Notes: a model not told the origin generated them from the letters alone. Shown: positions 8,704 to 16,872, numbered from the stretch's first letter. The stretch: DNA of 47,341 nt from Hymenobacter sp. (GCA_025353745.1 JANXOE010000155.1:1-47341); one strand, 5' to 3'. Made by a program: numbers and translations.

Positions 8704-9222
8704 CTACCGCCCGAACGGGTCGAGCCACGCCACCAGCACGGCGAGGGCCCCGGCCCCGGCGATGAGGCCCCACACCAGCCCGCCGCCCAGCGCCAGCCCA
8801 ACCAAGCCCACCGGCACGGCCAGCAGCCCCAGCACGCCGAACACCGACGTGCCCAGCCCTGCTTCAGCCGTGGCCCTGGGGGCCCTGCGGAACTGCAACG
8901 GTTGCCGCACGGGCACGCGGGCCACCCGGCCCGGCCCGGCCGCCGGCCGCCGGAGGGCCCCCAGCCACGGCCGCGCCGCCCGCACCGGCCGTTGGGCCGG
9001 GTGGGTTTCCGCAACGGCTGGGGCCGGCTCCAAAGCTGTGATGGGCTGCTGCGGGGGCCGGCTGGTGGCCGCTGCCGCCGGGGCCCCCGGGGCGGTGAGC
9101 AAGGGCTGGAACGAGTAGCCGATCCGTGCGCTTTGGCAGCTGGTTTCCAGTCCGCCGAGGCAGAGGGCCAACAATGCCAGCCGCCACCGAGGTTGGCCGC
9201 GCCGGCGCAATTGTGTGTGCAT
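8704..9222 (-). CDS. hypothetical lipoprotein-like membrane protein, copy 2
   Basis: From ATG 9222 the protein is 172 aa. It has a basic N-terminus and a hydrophobic segment (RLALLALCLGGLETSC) ending in a cysteine that could be lipidated, then CQSARIGYSFQP, a Pro/Ala/Arg-rich linker and two C-terminal membrane helices (GLLAVPVGLVGLALGGGLVW and IAGAGALAVLVAWL). An in-frame ATG at 9273 would put 17 residues in front. The domain order copies that of the neighbour at 7924-8571, although the linker is much more GC-rich here. The role is unknown; a cell-envelope location is likely. Confidence 0.6.
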   Translation of the reverse strand: MHTQLRRRGQPRWRLALLALCLGGLETSCQSARIGYSFQPLLTAPGAPAAAATSRPPQQPITALEPAPAVAETHPAQRPVRAARPWLGALRRPAAGPGRVARVPVRQPLQFRRAPRATAEAGLGTSVFGVLGLLAVPVGLVGLALGGGLVWGLIAGAGALAVLVAWLDPFGR

Positions 9223-9288
9223 AAGGGGAAAGAATAGAAGTTCGGAACAGGGGTGCGAACCGGGTGTACGCACGGCGGCGGTTTTTCG

Positions 9289-10431
9289 CTACGCGCCGCT
9301 CAGCTGCTCGGCGGCTTGCCAGCCGGTGCCGGCGCTCAGGGCCACGCCCATGCCGTTGCAGCGCACGGCGGCCAGCACCCCGGGCCGCACCCAGTCGATG
9401 AGGGGCGCTAGCGCCGGCCCGAAGCCCATCACCCCGCTCCAGCGGTAGTCGATGCGCGGCAGGGGGCCGGGCACGATTACCTCGCGCAGCAGGCCCTCCA
9501 GGTAGGTTTGCACCCGCCCGGTGAGGCCAGGGGCGGTGGTTTCTTCGGCCGCAAAATCCAGGTTGCGGCCCCCGCCCAGCAGCAGGCGGTGGTCGGGCAG
9601 CTGGCGAAAATACGCGTAGCCGCGGTCGTAGTGAAAGGTGCCGCGCAGGGCCACGTCGGGCCGCGGCTCGGTCACGAGCACCTGGCCGCGGCCGGGCACC
9701 ACGGCCAGGCCGGGAAGTAGTTCGGCGGCGAAGGCGTTGGTGGCCGCCAGCACCCGGCCCGCTTCGATGGCGGCGCCGTTGGCCAGGCGCACCCGCGCGC
9801 CGCCGGCGGTGGTTTCCAGGGCCGTCACGGCGCAGCCGGTGAGCACGGGCACGTCGGCGGCCCAGGCGCGGGCGAGCAGCGCCCGCACCAGGCGGCCGGG
9901 GTCGAGGCTGCCCTCGCACTCGTTCTTGAGCAGCGCGCCCACGCCCCGGAAGCCGAAGCGCCCGGCCTCGTCGCTCGCGTCGCGGAAGGTGCGGGCGTGG
10001 CCCACCACCGGGGCCAGCAGCCGGTTGAAGTAGTCGATTTTCGCGCGGCATTCCGCCGCCAGCGCTCCTTCGTTGCGGCGGAACAGCTCGTAGCCGCCCA
10101 CCGGCTCGTAGGCGAGGGCCCCGTCGCCGAGCAGGGCGCGCAGCCGGGCGAGGCCTTCCCAGCGGGCGGCCACGGTGGCTTGCAGGTCGCCGCGCTTTTC
10201 CTGCTCCAGCAATTCCGAAATGGATCCGAAACAGGCAAAGCCCGCGTTTTTGGTGGACGCGCCGCTGGGCAGCGCGCCGCGCTCCAGCACCACCACGCGC
10301 CACGCCGGCCGGCGCTGCCGCAGGTACAGCGCCGCCGTGAGGCCCACCAGCCCCGCGCCGACAATCACCGCATCCGCCGGCCCGAAGAAGGCTTGGTGCT
10401 CCCAGTAAGAGAGGTTGGCGGCGTTTTGCAC
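9289..10431 (-). CDS. FAD-dependent oxidoreductase, DAO (D-amino acid oxidase-like) family
   Basis: The N-terminal FAD-binding Rossmann motif is clear: DAVIVGAGLVGLTAALYL followed by VVVLERGALPSGASTKNAG, as in glycine/sarcosine/D-amino acid oxidases of COG0665 type. Later segments fit the same family: GYELFRRNEG, the hydrophobic AGRVLAATNAFA before PVVPGRGQVLVTEP, and a C-terminal YRWSGVMGFGPALAPLIDWV with RCNGMGVALSAGTGW that would close the FAD site. The 380-aa length from GTG 10431 suits the family. The frame stays open to 10662, but that overlaps rocD. Substrate is unknown. It lies just downstream of rocD on the same strand, which suggests a role in amino acid catabolism. Confidence 0.82.
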   Translation of the reverse strand: MQNAANLSYWEHQAFFGPADAVIVGAGLVGLTAALYLRQRRPAWRVVVLERGALPSGASTKNAGFACFGSISELLEQEKRGDLQATVAARWEGLARLRALLGDGALAYEPVGGYELFRRNEGALAAECRAKIDYFNRLLAPVVGHARTFRDASDEAGRFGFRGVGALLKNECEGSLDPGRLVRALLARAWAADVPVLTGCAVTALETTAGGARVRLANGAAIEAGRVLAATNAFAAELLPGLAVVPGRGQVLVTEPRPDVALRGTFHYDRGYAYFRQLPDHRLLLGGGRNLDFAAEETTAPGLTGRVQTYLEGLLREVIVPGPLPRIDYRWSGVMGFGPALAPLIDWVRPGVLAAVRCNGMGVALSAGTGWQAAEQLSGA

Positions 10432-10520
10432 GGCGTTAGTGGAAGAGAAAAGAGTTGCGCGGAGTAAAAGGACTGCCCGGTGAACCCCCTTTTTCCGCCG
10501 CCAACGCCGTGCACAACAAC

Positions 10521-11777
10521 TTAAAACGCTAGGATCACGGCCGCAATCACGTCGCAGGCCGCGTGGAGCTGCTCTTCGGTGATGACCAGCGGCGGCGCGA
10601 AGCGGATGATGTCGCCGTGGGTGGGCTTGGCCAGCAGGCCGCGCTCCATCATCGCCACGCACAGGTCCCAGGCGGTGCGGCCGTCGGCGGCGGGCCGGAT
10701 GACCACCGCGTTGAGCAGGCCCCGGCCCCGCACCAGCTCCACCACGTCGGGCCGCTGGGCTTGCAGCTGGCGCATCCGCTCGCGGAAAATCTCGCCCAGG
10801 CGGGCGGCGTTGTCGGCCAGCTTTTCGTCGATCAGCACGTCCAGGGCCGCCCGCATCACGGCGCAGGCCAGCGGGTTGCCCCCAAACGTGGAGCCGTGCT
10901 GGCCGGGCTGGATGGTGAGCATCACGCGGTCGTCGGCCAGCACCGCCGACACCGGCAGCACGCCCCCGCTCAGGGCCTTGCCGAGGATGAGGACGTCGCC
11001 GCGCACCGCTTCGTGGTCGGAGGCGAGCAGCTTGCCGGTGCGGCCCAGACCGGTCTGGATTTCATCGGTGATGAGCAGCACGTTGTGCTGCCGGCACAGG
11101 GCCGCCGCCTGGGCCAGGTAGCCCACGGCGGGCAGCACCACGCCCGCCTCGCCCTGGATGGGCTCGATCAGAAAGCCGCACACGTGCGGGTCGTGCAGGG
11201 CCGCGGCCAGGGCCTCGATGTCGTTGTAGGGCACCACCTGGTAGCCCGGCGCGAAGGGCCCGAAGCCGCCCGTGCTCTCGCCATCGGTGCTGAAAGAGAT
11301 GATGCCCGTGGTGCGCCCGTGGAAGTTGTGCTCGGCCACCACGATGCGCGCCTGGTTCGGGGCGATGCCTTTCTCCTGGTAGCCCCACTTGCGGGCCAGC
11401 TTGAGGGCCGTTTCCACGGCTTCGGCCCCGGAGTTCATCAGCAACGCCTTGTCGTAGCCGAACAGTTCGCAGAGCTGCTGCTCAGCGGCCCCCAGCTGGT
11501 CGTTGAAGAACGCCCGCGAGGTGAGCGTCAGTTGCTGGGCCTGCTCGGTGAGGGCCCCGATGATGCGCGGGTGGCAGTGGCCCTGGTTCACGGCCGAGTA
11601 GGCGGAGAGGAAGTCGAAGTACTGCTTGCCGTCCACGTCCCAAAGGTGCGGCCCGGCGCCGCGCGCCAGCACCACGGGCAGCGGGTGGTAGTTGTGGGCC
11701 CCGTAGCGGTCTTCGAGGGCCATGAGGTGCTCGGCGCGGGAAGCGAGGGCGGGAGAAGTAGGGGCAGCGGTGGACAT
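10521..11777 (-). CDS. rocD: ornithine--oxo-acid transaminase
   Basis: PLP-dependent class III aminotransferase that converts ornithine and 2-oxoglutarate to glutamate semialdehyde and glutamate, linking arginine degradation to proline and glutamate. The 418-aa protein carries the family marks: [20 protein letters not shown] at the N-terminus, [20 protein letters not shown] for phosphate binding, [16 protein letters not shown] with the PLP-binding aspartate, [16 protein letters not shown] with the Schiff-base lysine, and [15 protein letters not shown]. The HNYHPLP motif and overall match favour ornithine over acetylornithine or GABA substrates. Start ATG 11777. It is followed by the DAO-family gene after 89 bp. 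Confidence 0.93.
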   Translation of the reverse strand: MSTAAPTSPALASRAEHLMALEDRYGAHNYHPLPVVLARGAGPHLWDVDGKQYFDFLSAYSAVNQGHCHPRIIGALTEQAQQLTLTSRAFFNDQLGAAEQQLCELFGYDKALLMNSGAEAVETALKLARKWGYQEKGIAPNQARIVVAEHNFHGRTTGIISFSTDGESTGGFGPFAPGYQVVPYNDIEALAAALHDPHVCGFLIEPIQGEAGVVLPAVGYLAQAAALCRQHNVLLITDEIQTGLGRTGKLLASDHEAVRGDVLILGKALSGGVLPVSAVLADDRVMLTIQPGQHGSTFGGNPLACAVMRAALDVLIDEKLADNAARLGEIFRERMRQLQAQRPDVVELVRGRGLLNAVVIRPAADGRTAWDLCVAMMERGLLAKPTHGDIIRFAPPLVITEEQLHAACDVIAAVILAF

Positions 11778-11827
11778 AGCGCGGGGGTGGGGGTTTGGGA
11801 ACGGAAAGGTAAGGAGCCGGCCCCGGC

Positions 11828-12328
11828 CTACCGCAGCGGCAAGTCTTCGAGCTGGCGGGCCGTGTCGAGGTAGCGGCCCACGAAGTTGCCCTCTTCGCGG
11901 CCGTTGGCGCGGCGGATGGTCCAGTCCAGCACGGCCGCTTCGGGCAGGCTCACGGGCACCGGCTCGGCCGAGCCGGCCGCCTGGCTGTCCGCGGCGCCGG
12001 GCAGCAGCACCTGCACCGTGCTGCCGTGCCAGCCCAGCACCCGCGCCGCCACCTGCCGAAAGCTGGTATCGGCGGCCTGCACCCGCACCGTGAGCATCAG
12101 CTGGCCGCCCTCGGTGAGGCCGGCCAGGTAGCGCTTTTTGGCCTGGGCCAGCGTGCGGCGGGCTTCCCGCACGGGGCCGGCCAGGGCCGCGTCGGCGGCG
12201 GCCAGGGCGGGGCGCAGGCCGGCCGGGGCCGCGTCGGCGGTGGTGAGCACCCGCGGGCCGGCGGGCTGCGCGTGCGCCGGAGCGCCGAGCAGGGCGGCGG
12301 CCAGGGCAGAAAACAATATTTTCACCAT
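11828..12328 (-). CDS. secreted hypothetical protein (possible DUF2314-like)
   Basis: From ATG 12328 the 166-aa protein opens with a signal peptide ([21 protein letters not shown]). The central part, from the [21 protein letters not shown] segment to the end, runs in beta-strands and finishes with [20 protein letters not shown]. That ending, an aspartate-tryptophan followed by a glycine-asparagine-phenylalanine stretch, recalls the DUF2314 family, but the match is by eye and weak. An alternative start 11 codons upstream (12361) lacks a better context. It lies 50 bp upstream of rocD on the same strand. Confidence 0.6.
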   Translation of the reverse strand: MVKILFSALAAALLGAPAHAQPAGPRVLTTADAAPAGLRPALAAADAALAGPVREARRTLAQAKKRYLAGLTEGGQLMLTVRVQAADTSFRQVAARVLGWHGSTVQVLLPGAADSQAAGSAEPVPVSLPEAAVLDWTIRRANGREEGNFVGRYLDTARQLEDLPLR

Positions 12329-12392
12329 AACCGACGCAACGACAAGGCCCCATCTTAACAAAGCAAGCCTGAACAGCTTACGGCCGCGGCGG

Positions 12393-12400
12393 TACCTTTG
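12393..12400 (+). promoter_or_regulatory. -7 box TACCTTTG for the DUF5522 gene
   Basis: A perfect TAnnTTTG element ends eight bases before ATG 12409, so the transcript would start at or within a few bases of the start codon. No good -33 TTTG is visible. Confidence 0.5.
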
Positions 12401-12408
12401 GTTTTCGT

Positions 12409-12585
12409 ATGCCCGACTTGCCCGAACCGCCGCCCCTGCTGCCCGGCGATTTTTACCACACCCCCGAGGGTTACCTCGTCTTCACGGCCCAATACCACCG
12501 GCGCCGGGGCCAGTGCTGCCGCAACGGCTGCCGCCACTGCCCCTGGAATTTTCGGCCCCCTGCGCCCGCCCCGGCCACGAAATGA
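12409..12585 (+). CDS. DUF5522 domain-containing small cysteine-rich protein
   Basis: A 58-aa protein that is easily missed because of its size. It contains GYLVFTAQYHRRRGQCC followed by GCRHCPWNF: the F-T-x-x-Y-H-x-x-R-G-x-C-C-x-N-G-C-R-H-C-P pattern is the hallmark of the DUF5522 family of Bacteroidota and Proteobacteria. The four clustered cysteines and histidines suggest a bound metal, probably zinc or iron-sulfur, but no function is established to my knowledge. Start ATG 12409 lies eight bases after a TACCTTTG box and the stop is TGA 12583-12585. It is 83 bp upstream of rpmB. Confidence 0.88.
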   Translation: MPDLPEPPPLLPGDFYHTPEGYLVFTAQYHRRRGQCCRNGCRHCPWNFRPPAPAPATK

Positions 12586-12668
12586 ACGGGGGTAGTTGGT
12601 AATTGGCAGACTTTTACCGATATTTGCGGCCCGTTTCCCTGCTTTGTAATTTTTAATCCCCCGATATC

Positions 12669-12908
12669 ATGGCCCGAGTTTGTGATTTGACCGGCAAGCG
12701 CACCCGCGTTGGCAACAACGTGTCGCACGCCAACAACAAAACCAAGCGCAAGTTCTACCCGAACCTGCAGAAAAAGCGCTTTTACATCCCCGAGCAAGAC
12801 GCCTGGGTGACGCTGAAAGTGGCCACCTCCACCATCCGCACCATCAACAAAAACGGCATCATGGCCGTGCTGAAGAAGGCCAAGGAGCAGGGCTTCATCG
12901 TCTATTAA
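12669..12908 (+). CDS. rpmB: 50S ribosomal protein L28
   Basis: A 79-aa basic protein that begins [20 protein letters not shown], with the conserved N-terminal C-x-x-T-G-K segment and the [12 protein letters not shown] motif of bacterial L28, and ends [13 protein letters not shown]. It binds 23S rRNA in the large subunit. Only one zinc-type cysteine is retained, which is common in this family. Upstream GATATTTG (around 12620) resembles a -7 element. It is the first of a small ribosomal group (rpmB, rpmG, DUF4295), but two long hairpins and a separate promoter lie between it and rpmG. Confidence 0.97.
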   Translation: MARVCDLTGKRTRVGNNVSHANNKTKRKFYPNLQKKRFYIPEQDAWVTLKVATSTIRTINKNGIMAVLKKAKEQGFIVY

Positions 12909-12990
12909 TTGATTCGCAGCGGGCGGTGCCGGGCGGTCGTTGGATAAAATTTCCGCTAATCGACGGCCCCCACCGGCCACCAAGCGCGAA

Positions 12991-13035
12991 GCCAGCGCCG
13001 ATGCGCCAGCCCGTGGGCCGGGCATCGGCGCTGGC
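12991..13035. terminator. long hairpin with T-rich tail after rpmB
   Basis: A 14-bp perfect stem pairs 12991-13004 with 13022-13035, around a GC-rich 17-nt loop. It is followed by TTTGTT. It lies 83 bp downstream of the rpmB stop and probably terminates rpmB transcription. Confidence 0.65.
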
Positions 13036-13037
13036 TT

Positions 13038-13085
13038 TGTTGGGTTCGGGGCCCGGCGCCGGTGGGGCGGGCCCCGAACCCAACA
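13038..13085. repeat. second adjacent 15-bp-stem hairpin between rpmB and rpmG
   Basis: Bases 13038-13052 pair perfectly with 13071-13085 around an 18-nt GC-rich loop. The stem begins two bases after the first hairpin ends and its start reuses the T-rich tail of that hairpin, so the two structures could compete or stack. It lies just upstream of the rpmG promoter. Confidence 0.6.
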
Positions 13086-13115
13086 GTTGTTAAAAAGGCA
13101 ATAGGTGCCTGACCT

Positions 13116-13146
13116 TTTGCGGTTTCCCAAAAACGCCGTACCTTTG
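13116..13146 (+). promoter_or_regulatory. Bacteroidota-type promoter of rpmG-DUF4295
   Basis: TTTG at 13116-13119 and TACCTTTG at 13139-13146 are separated by 19 bp, an exact match to the TTTG-N19-TAnnTTTG consensus. Predicted start of transcription is about 25 bp upstream of ATG 13178. Confidence 0.8.
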
Positions 13147-13177
13147 CAGTCCTAAAACCAAAAACAACCCCGTCGAG

Positions 13178-13360
13178 ATGGCCAAGAAAGGAAACCGGGT
13201 GCAGGTTATCATGGAATGCACCGAGCATAAAAATTCGGGGCTGCCGGGCACCTCGCGCTACATCACCACCAAGAACCGCAAGAACACCCCCGAGCGCATC
13301 GAGTTGAAGAAATTCAACCCCATCATGCGCAAAATGACTGTTCACAAAGAAATTAAATAA
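13178..13360 (+). CDS. rpmG: 50S ribosomal protein L33
   Basis: A 60-aa protein of the large ribosomal subunit. It begins [20 protein letters not shown] and contains [19 protein letters not shown], the conserved bacterial L33 core. It ends with [11 protein letters not shown]. Only one cysteine remains, so this is a zinc-free form. It is followed after 8 bp by the DUF4295 gene, with which it shares promoter 13116-13146 and terminator 13554-13583. Confidence 0.96.
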   Translation: MAKKGNRVQVIMECTEHKNSGLPGTSRYITTKNRKNTPERIELKKFNPIMRKMTVHKEIK

Positions 13361-13368
13361 CCTGCGTT

Positions 13369-13533
13369 ATGGCTAAGAAAGTAGTAGCAACTCTGAAAAC
13401 CACGGAGAACGCCAAGAACTGGGCAAAAGTCATTCGGGCCGTGAAATCGGAAAAAACCGGGGCCTACACCTTCCGCGAGGAAATGGTGCTGCTCGAAAAA
13501 GTGCAGGAGTTCCTGACCACGGGCGTCAAGTAA
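13369..13533 (+). CDS. DUF4295 family small basic protein
   Basis: A 54-aa protein (MAKKVVATLKTTENAKNWAK onward, ending EFLTTGVK) that matches the short basic DUF4295 family found in Bacteroidota directly after rpmG. Position and composition suggest a ribosome-associated role, but none is proven. Start ATG 13369 lies 8 bp after the rpmG stop, and the stop is TAA 13531-13533. It is shorter than the cut-off of many gene finders. Confidence 0.9.
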   Translation: MAKKVVATLKTTENAKNWAKVIRAVKSEKTGAYTFREEMVLLEKVQEFLTTGVK

Positions 13534-13553
13534 GCCGCTGGCACTTGAACAAT

Positions 13554-13583
13554 AAAAAAGTCCCGCCTTTGTGGGACTTTTTT
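13554..13583. terminator. intrinsic terminator of the rpmG operon
   Basis: AAAAAAGTCCC pairs with GGGACTTTTTT around an 8-nt loop, giving an 11-bp stem with a T-run, 20 bp after the DUF4295 stop. Confidence 0.9.
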
Positions 13584-13684
13584 CGTGTATTAGCGGCCGG
13601 TTTCGCGCCGCCGGGCCCCGCCCGGGGCCCTCATCCCCACCATTCTACGCTGCCCGGCCCCGGCCGGGCGCACCGCCGCACCGC

Positions 13685-14662
13685 ATGGGCCTCTTCGATT
13701 TTTTTAAGAAAGACAAGGACAGCAAGGAGCAGCAGGCTTCGCTCGACGCGGGCCTGGAAAAAACCAAGGCCAGCTTTTTCGACCAGCTCAGCAAGGCCGT
13801 GGTGGGCAAAAGCAGCGTCGACGAGGCCGTGCTCGACGACCTGGAGGCCCTGCTGGTGCACGCCGACGTGGGCATCGACACGACGGTGAAGGTGATCGAG
13901 CGCATCGAGCGGCGCGTGGCCCGCGACAAGTACGTGAGCACCAACGAGCTGGACCGCATCCTGCGTGAGGAAATCGCCGGCCTGCTCGAAGACAACAACA
14001 CCGGCTCGACGGCCGTGCTGGAGCGCGGCGACGCCGCCCAGGGCGCGGGGCCGTTCGTGATCATGGTGGTGGGCGTGAACGGCGTGGGCAAAACCACGAC
14101 CATCGGCAAGCTGGCCCACCGCTTCCACAGCGCCGGCAAAAAAGTGGTGCTGGGGGCCGCCGACACGTTCCGGGCGGCGGCCGTCGACCAGCTCATCATC
14201 TGGGGACAGCGCGTGGGCGTGCCCGTGGTGAGCCACGGCATGAACACCGACCCCGCCTCGGTGGCCTACGACGCCGTGCGCAAGGGCGTGGAAATGGGGG
14301 CCGACGTGGTCATCATCGACACCGCCGGCCGCCTGCACAACAAGGTGAACCTGATGAACGAGCTGAGCAAAATCAAGCGCGTAATGCAGAAGGTGCTGCC
14401 CGACGCGCCGCACGAGGTGCTGCTGGTGCTCGACGGCAGCACGGGCCAGAACGCATTTTTGCAGGCCAAGGAGTTCACCCGCGCCACGGAAGTGACGGCC
14501 CTGGCCATCACCAAGCTCGACGGCACGGCCAAGGGCGGCGTGGTGATCGGCATCTCCGACCAGTTCAGCATCCCGGTGCGCTACATCGGGGTGGGGGAGA
14601 AGATGACCGATTTGCAGCTGTTCGACAAGCACACCTACGTCAATTCGCTGTTCAAAAAATAG
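13685..14662 (+). CDS. ftsY: signal recognition particle receptor FtsY
   Basis: SRP GTPase that docks ribosome-nascent chain complexes at the membrane for cotranslational insertion by Sec. The 325-aa protein has a short N domain and a G domain with [19 protein letters not shown] (P-loop), [26 protein letters not shown] (G3) and [13 protein letters not shown] (G4), in the usual order. It begins MGLFDFFKK, the short amphipathic start common in Bacteroidota FtsY, which lacks the long acidic A domain of E. coli. An upstream in-frame ATG at 13571 lies in the terminator and is not used. High GC matches the core genome. Confidence 0.97.
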   Translation: MGLFDFFKKDKDSKEQQASLDAGLEKTKASFFDQLSKAVVGKSSVDEAVLDDLEALLVHADVGIDTTVKVIERIERRVARDKYVSTNELDRILREEIAGLLEDNNTGSTAVLERGDAAQGAGPFVIMVVGVNGVGKTTTIGKLAHRFHSAGKKVVLGAADTFRAAAVDQLIIWGQRVGVPVVSHGMNTDPASVAYDAVRKGVEMGADVVIIDTAGRLHNKVNLMNELSKIKRVMQKVLPDAPHEVLLVLDGSTGQNAFLQAKEFTRATEVTALAITKLDGTAKGGVVIGISDQFSIPVRYIGVGEKMTDLQLFDKHTYVNSLFKK

Positions 14663-14716
14663 CGGCGCGCACTAAGCCCGCGGGGGCCGTCGTTACGGCC
14701 GCAAAGCCTTTTCGCC

Positions 14717-15175
14717 ATGCGCCACTTCCTTGCACCGCGGGCCGCGCCGGCCCTGTTTGCGCTCGCCCTGGCGGCCTGCAACAGCTCGTCGAACAACGGC
14801 GAGCCGCTCATCCCCTACGCCCCGGTGAACCTGGCCCTCGACCTCACCAACCAGCAGTACCGGGCCCTGCGCTTCGACAACGGCGTGGTGGCCCTGCCGG
14901 TGCAGGGCCCCGCCGGCACGGGCGGCGTAAAAGGCGTGCTCATTGTGCGCCAAAACGCCAGCACCTACCTGGCCTTCGAGCGCAATTGCCCCTACCACCC
15001 CTACGACGCCTGTTCACTGGTGGCCCTCGACCGCTCGTCGCGCCTGTTTCTGCGCGACTCGTGCTGCGACTCGCGCTTCAATTTCGCCGGCCAGGTCATC
15101 GGCGGCCCGGCGGTGCGGCCCTTGCTCTCGTATCGCACCAGCCTGCAAGGCACGCAGTTAACCGTGGTGAATTGA
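14717..15175 (+). CDS. Rieske-like domain lipoprotein
   Basis: A 152-aa protein with a lipoprotein signal peptide (ALFALALAAC, lipidated Cys21). The second half resembles a Rieske [2Fe-2S] fold: FERNCPYHPYDAC supplies a C-x-x-H site, and DSCCDSRFNFAGQVIGGPA supplies the second loop followed by the conserved G-G-P-A segment. The second site has C-C-x-S where classical Rieske proteins have C-x-x-H, so cluster binding may be incomplete or altered. Such envelope proteins are frequent in Bacteroidota, with no known substrate. It is 54 bp after ftsY on the same strand and may be cotranscribed. Confidence 0.75.
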   Translation: MRHFLAPRAAPALFALALAACNSSSNNGEPLIPYAPVNLALDLTNQQYRALRFDNGVVALPVQGPAGTGGVKGVLIVRQNASTYLAFERNCPYHPYDACSLVALDRSSRLFLRDSCCDSRFNFAGQVIGGPAVRPLLSYRTSLQGTQLTVVN

Positions 15176-15214
15176 TTGCCGTGCGCAGTTTTCTTGCTTT
15201 TTTTTGCTTCCATC

Positions 15215-15245
15215 TTGCGCTAACCGATGCCGCGCCGTAAGTTTG
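15215..15245 (+). promoter_or_regulatory. promoter of tRNA-Asn
   Basis: TTG at 15215-15217 and TAAGTTTG at 15238-15245 are separated by 20 bp, matching the Bacteroidota consensus. The predicted transcript begins about 25 bp upstream of the mature tRNA. Confidence 0.7.
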
Positions 15246-15276
15246 CAGTCCGAAAACGCCGGTTTCGGAACAAAAT

Positions 15277-15353
15277 GCTTCCTTAGCTCAGCCGGTTAGA
15301 GCATCTGACTGTTAATCAGAGGGTCCCTGGTTCGAGCCCAGGAGGGAGCGCCA
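15277..15353 (+). tRNA. tRNA-Asn (anticodon GTT)
   Basis: The sequence folds into a full cloverleaf: acceptor GCTTCCT pairs with AGGGAGC (one T-G pair), the D-loop contains AGCTCAGCCGGTTAGAGC, the anticodon loop is CTGTTAA with GTT, the T-arm is CCTGG-TTCGAGC-CCAGG, and CCA is encoded at 15351-15353. It is followed by a terminator hairpin and then directly by an integrase gene, making its 3' half the likely attachment site of the element. Confidence 0.97.
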
Positions 15354-15360
15354 ATACCGA

Positions 15361-15388
15361 GAATGCCCGCCCTTACCGGCGGGCATTC
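15361..15388. terminator. hairpin terminator after tRNA-Asn
   Basis: GAATGCCCGCC pairs with GGCGGGCATTC around a 6-nt loop, an 11-bp perfect stem followed by TTCGTTT. It probably ends the tRNA transcript and sits at the left junction of the element. Confidence 0.8.
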
Positions 15389-15419
15389 TTCGTTTCCAGC
15401 CAGTTCAGGCGCTTTTTGG

Positions 15420-15451
15420 TTTGGTGCTCCGGCTGTCTCCGATTATCTTTG
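15420..15451 (+). promoter_or_regulatory. int: promoter of the integrase gene
   Basis: TTTG at 15420-15423 and TATCTTTG at 15444-15451 are 20 bp apart, a full consensus promoter. It supports ATG 15499 as the start, since a TTG at 15421 would lie inside the -33 element. Confidence 0.7.
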
Positions 15452-15460
15452 GATATAAAC

Positions 15461-15496
15461 CGGGACGAAAAGCAGGACGAAAACCGGGACGAAGCA
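15461..15496 (+). repeat. three 12-bp direct repeats in the integrase leader
   Basis: CGGGACGAAAAG, CAGGACGAAAAC and CGGGACGAAGCA follow one another with exact 12-bp spacing, between promoter and start codon of the integrase gene and next to the presumed left attachment site. Such phased direct repeats are typical of arm-type integrase sites or an autoregulatory site; this role is inferred. Confidence 0.6.
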
Positions 15497-15498
15497 AT

Positions 15499-16872
15499 AT
15501 GGAAACGCCCAAGCTGTTCAAGCGGAAAATCAGTGTTCGGTTCTACCCACGGGTCGCAGAGGCCGATAAAGAGGGACGGTGCCCGGTGCGGCTAACGACC
15601 CGCTGGCACGGTCAGGAGCTTCAGACGGACACCGGGGAGCGGGTTCTATTGGCGCGACCGGGCAAGGGCGAGGAGATGGAAGTAATGTGGGATGCCAAAG
15701 GCCAGCGCGCGCTGGGCGGGCGACGCCTGACGCCGAAGGAAGAGGAAGCAGGCGTGCCCACGCACCCGGACACGGTTACGAACATCAACGCCCGATTGGG
15801 AGCCTTGGAGAAGAATGTTATCGACACATTCAACCGGCTTTTTGATGCGGCCCCTTATGCGCAGGTGAGCAAGGCCGCGCTCGTGGCGATGCTGTACCCT
15901 GGGGCAGCTATGCCCATACCGGTGCCGGTAGCAGCGCAGGCAGCGGCAAGCCGCACCTTCCGGCAGGTGCTGGAAGAGTGGAAGGCCGAAAACCGCAACC
16001 TGGCTAAGGACTCGCTCCGTAAGTATGACCAGCTGGCTACGATGATGGAAAGCTGGCAGCCCGACCTGCGGCCCGACCATGTGACGCAGAAAGTAGCCAA
16101 GGAGTATCAGCAGCACCTGCTGGACCTGCAGAAGTCCGACGCGACCATCAAGGTGCATTTTGGCGGTATGCGCAAGTGCCTGGAGCAGCTGGGGCTGCCC
16201 CATGACATGGCATGGCTGCAATACTCGGCGAAGAACGCGCCGCAGCTGGACCTGGAAATAGAGGAAGTGCGCAAGCTAATCCGGTGGCGGCCGACTTCCG
16301 AGGTCCTGGCCGAGGAGCGGGACCGATGGCTGTTCCAGCTGTTCAGCGGGCGGCGCTACGAGGACCTGGAAAAATTCGACGTACGCGAGCGTATCACGCT
16401 CACGCTGGAAGATGGTAGCCAAGTGCCGGCGCTGCTCCATGCGCAGGGAAAAACGGGCAATGACGCGGCCGTTCCGCTGCCGCCCATTGCGGTCAGGATT
16501 GGTGAGCGGTGGAAGTGGCATTTTCCGGCACGCACCTGGCAGCACCGCGGCGACGTGATTAAGGAAGTAGCGCAAGCCGCCGGCCTCACGCGGGAATGGG
16601 ACGACCGGCTGATTACGGGCGGCAAGGTGGTACACAACTGGCGGCCGATTTATCAGGTGATTGGCACCCATACGGCGCGACGCACCGCTGGCACGCTGCT
16701 AAAACAGGTCAGCAACGGAAACAAGGGGCTGGCCAGGCTCGTGCTCGGGCACGCCGAGGAAGACGTGACGGACCGTTATGCCAAGGATAAAGCCAGGTTG
16801 CTGGCCCCCGAGGTATTGAAAGCTTGGGAGAAGATATTAGGCGAGTGGTACAACGGAGAGCCGGCGCGGTAG
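15499..16872 (+). CDS. int: tyrosine recombinase/integrase
   Basis: Site-specific recombinase of 457 aa that would insert and excise the element. The C-terminal catalytic domain shows FQLFSGRRYEDLEKFD with the first arginine, HTARRTAGTLL with the H-x-x-R box, and LGHAEEDVTDRYAKD with the second histidine and the nucleophilic tyrosine. The N-terminal 190 residues hold an arm-binding region and a SAM-like core-binding domain (residues about 165-255, beginning FRQVLEEWKAENRNL), the layout of Bacteroidota phage and transposon integrases. Its position directly after tRNA-Asn, in the same direction, is classical for tRNA-integrating elements. Confidence 0.93.
   Translation: METPKLFKRKISVRFYPRVAEADKEGRCPVRLTTRWHGQELQTDTGERVLLARPGKGEEMEVMWDAKGQRALGGRRLTPKEEEAGVPTHPDTVTNINARLGALEKNVIDTFNRLFDAAPYAQVSKAALVAMLYPGAAMPIPVPVAAQAAASRTFRQVLEEWKAENRNLAKDSLRKYDQLATMMESWQPDLRPDHVTQKVAKEYQQHLLDLQKSDATIKVHFGGMRKCLEQLGLPHDMAWLQYSAKNAPQLDLEIEEVRKLIRWRPTSEVLAEERDRWLFQLFSGRRYEDLEKFDVRERITLTLEDGSQVPALLHAQGKTGNDAAVPLPPIAVRIGERWKWHFPARTWQHRGDVIKEVAQAAGLTREWDDRLITGGKVVHNWRPIYQVIGTHTARRTAGTLLKQVSNGNKGLARLVLGHAEEDVTDRYAKDKARLLAPEVLKAWEKILGEWYNGEPAR

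Noticed and set aside
10563..11873. 436-codon plus-strand frame antisense to rocD
   Set aside because: Shadow frame over a clear PLP enzyme.
15461..15496. CRISPR array
   Set aside because: Only three adjacent 12-bp repeats without spacers; no CRISPR array was found anywhere in the window.
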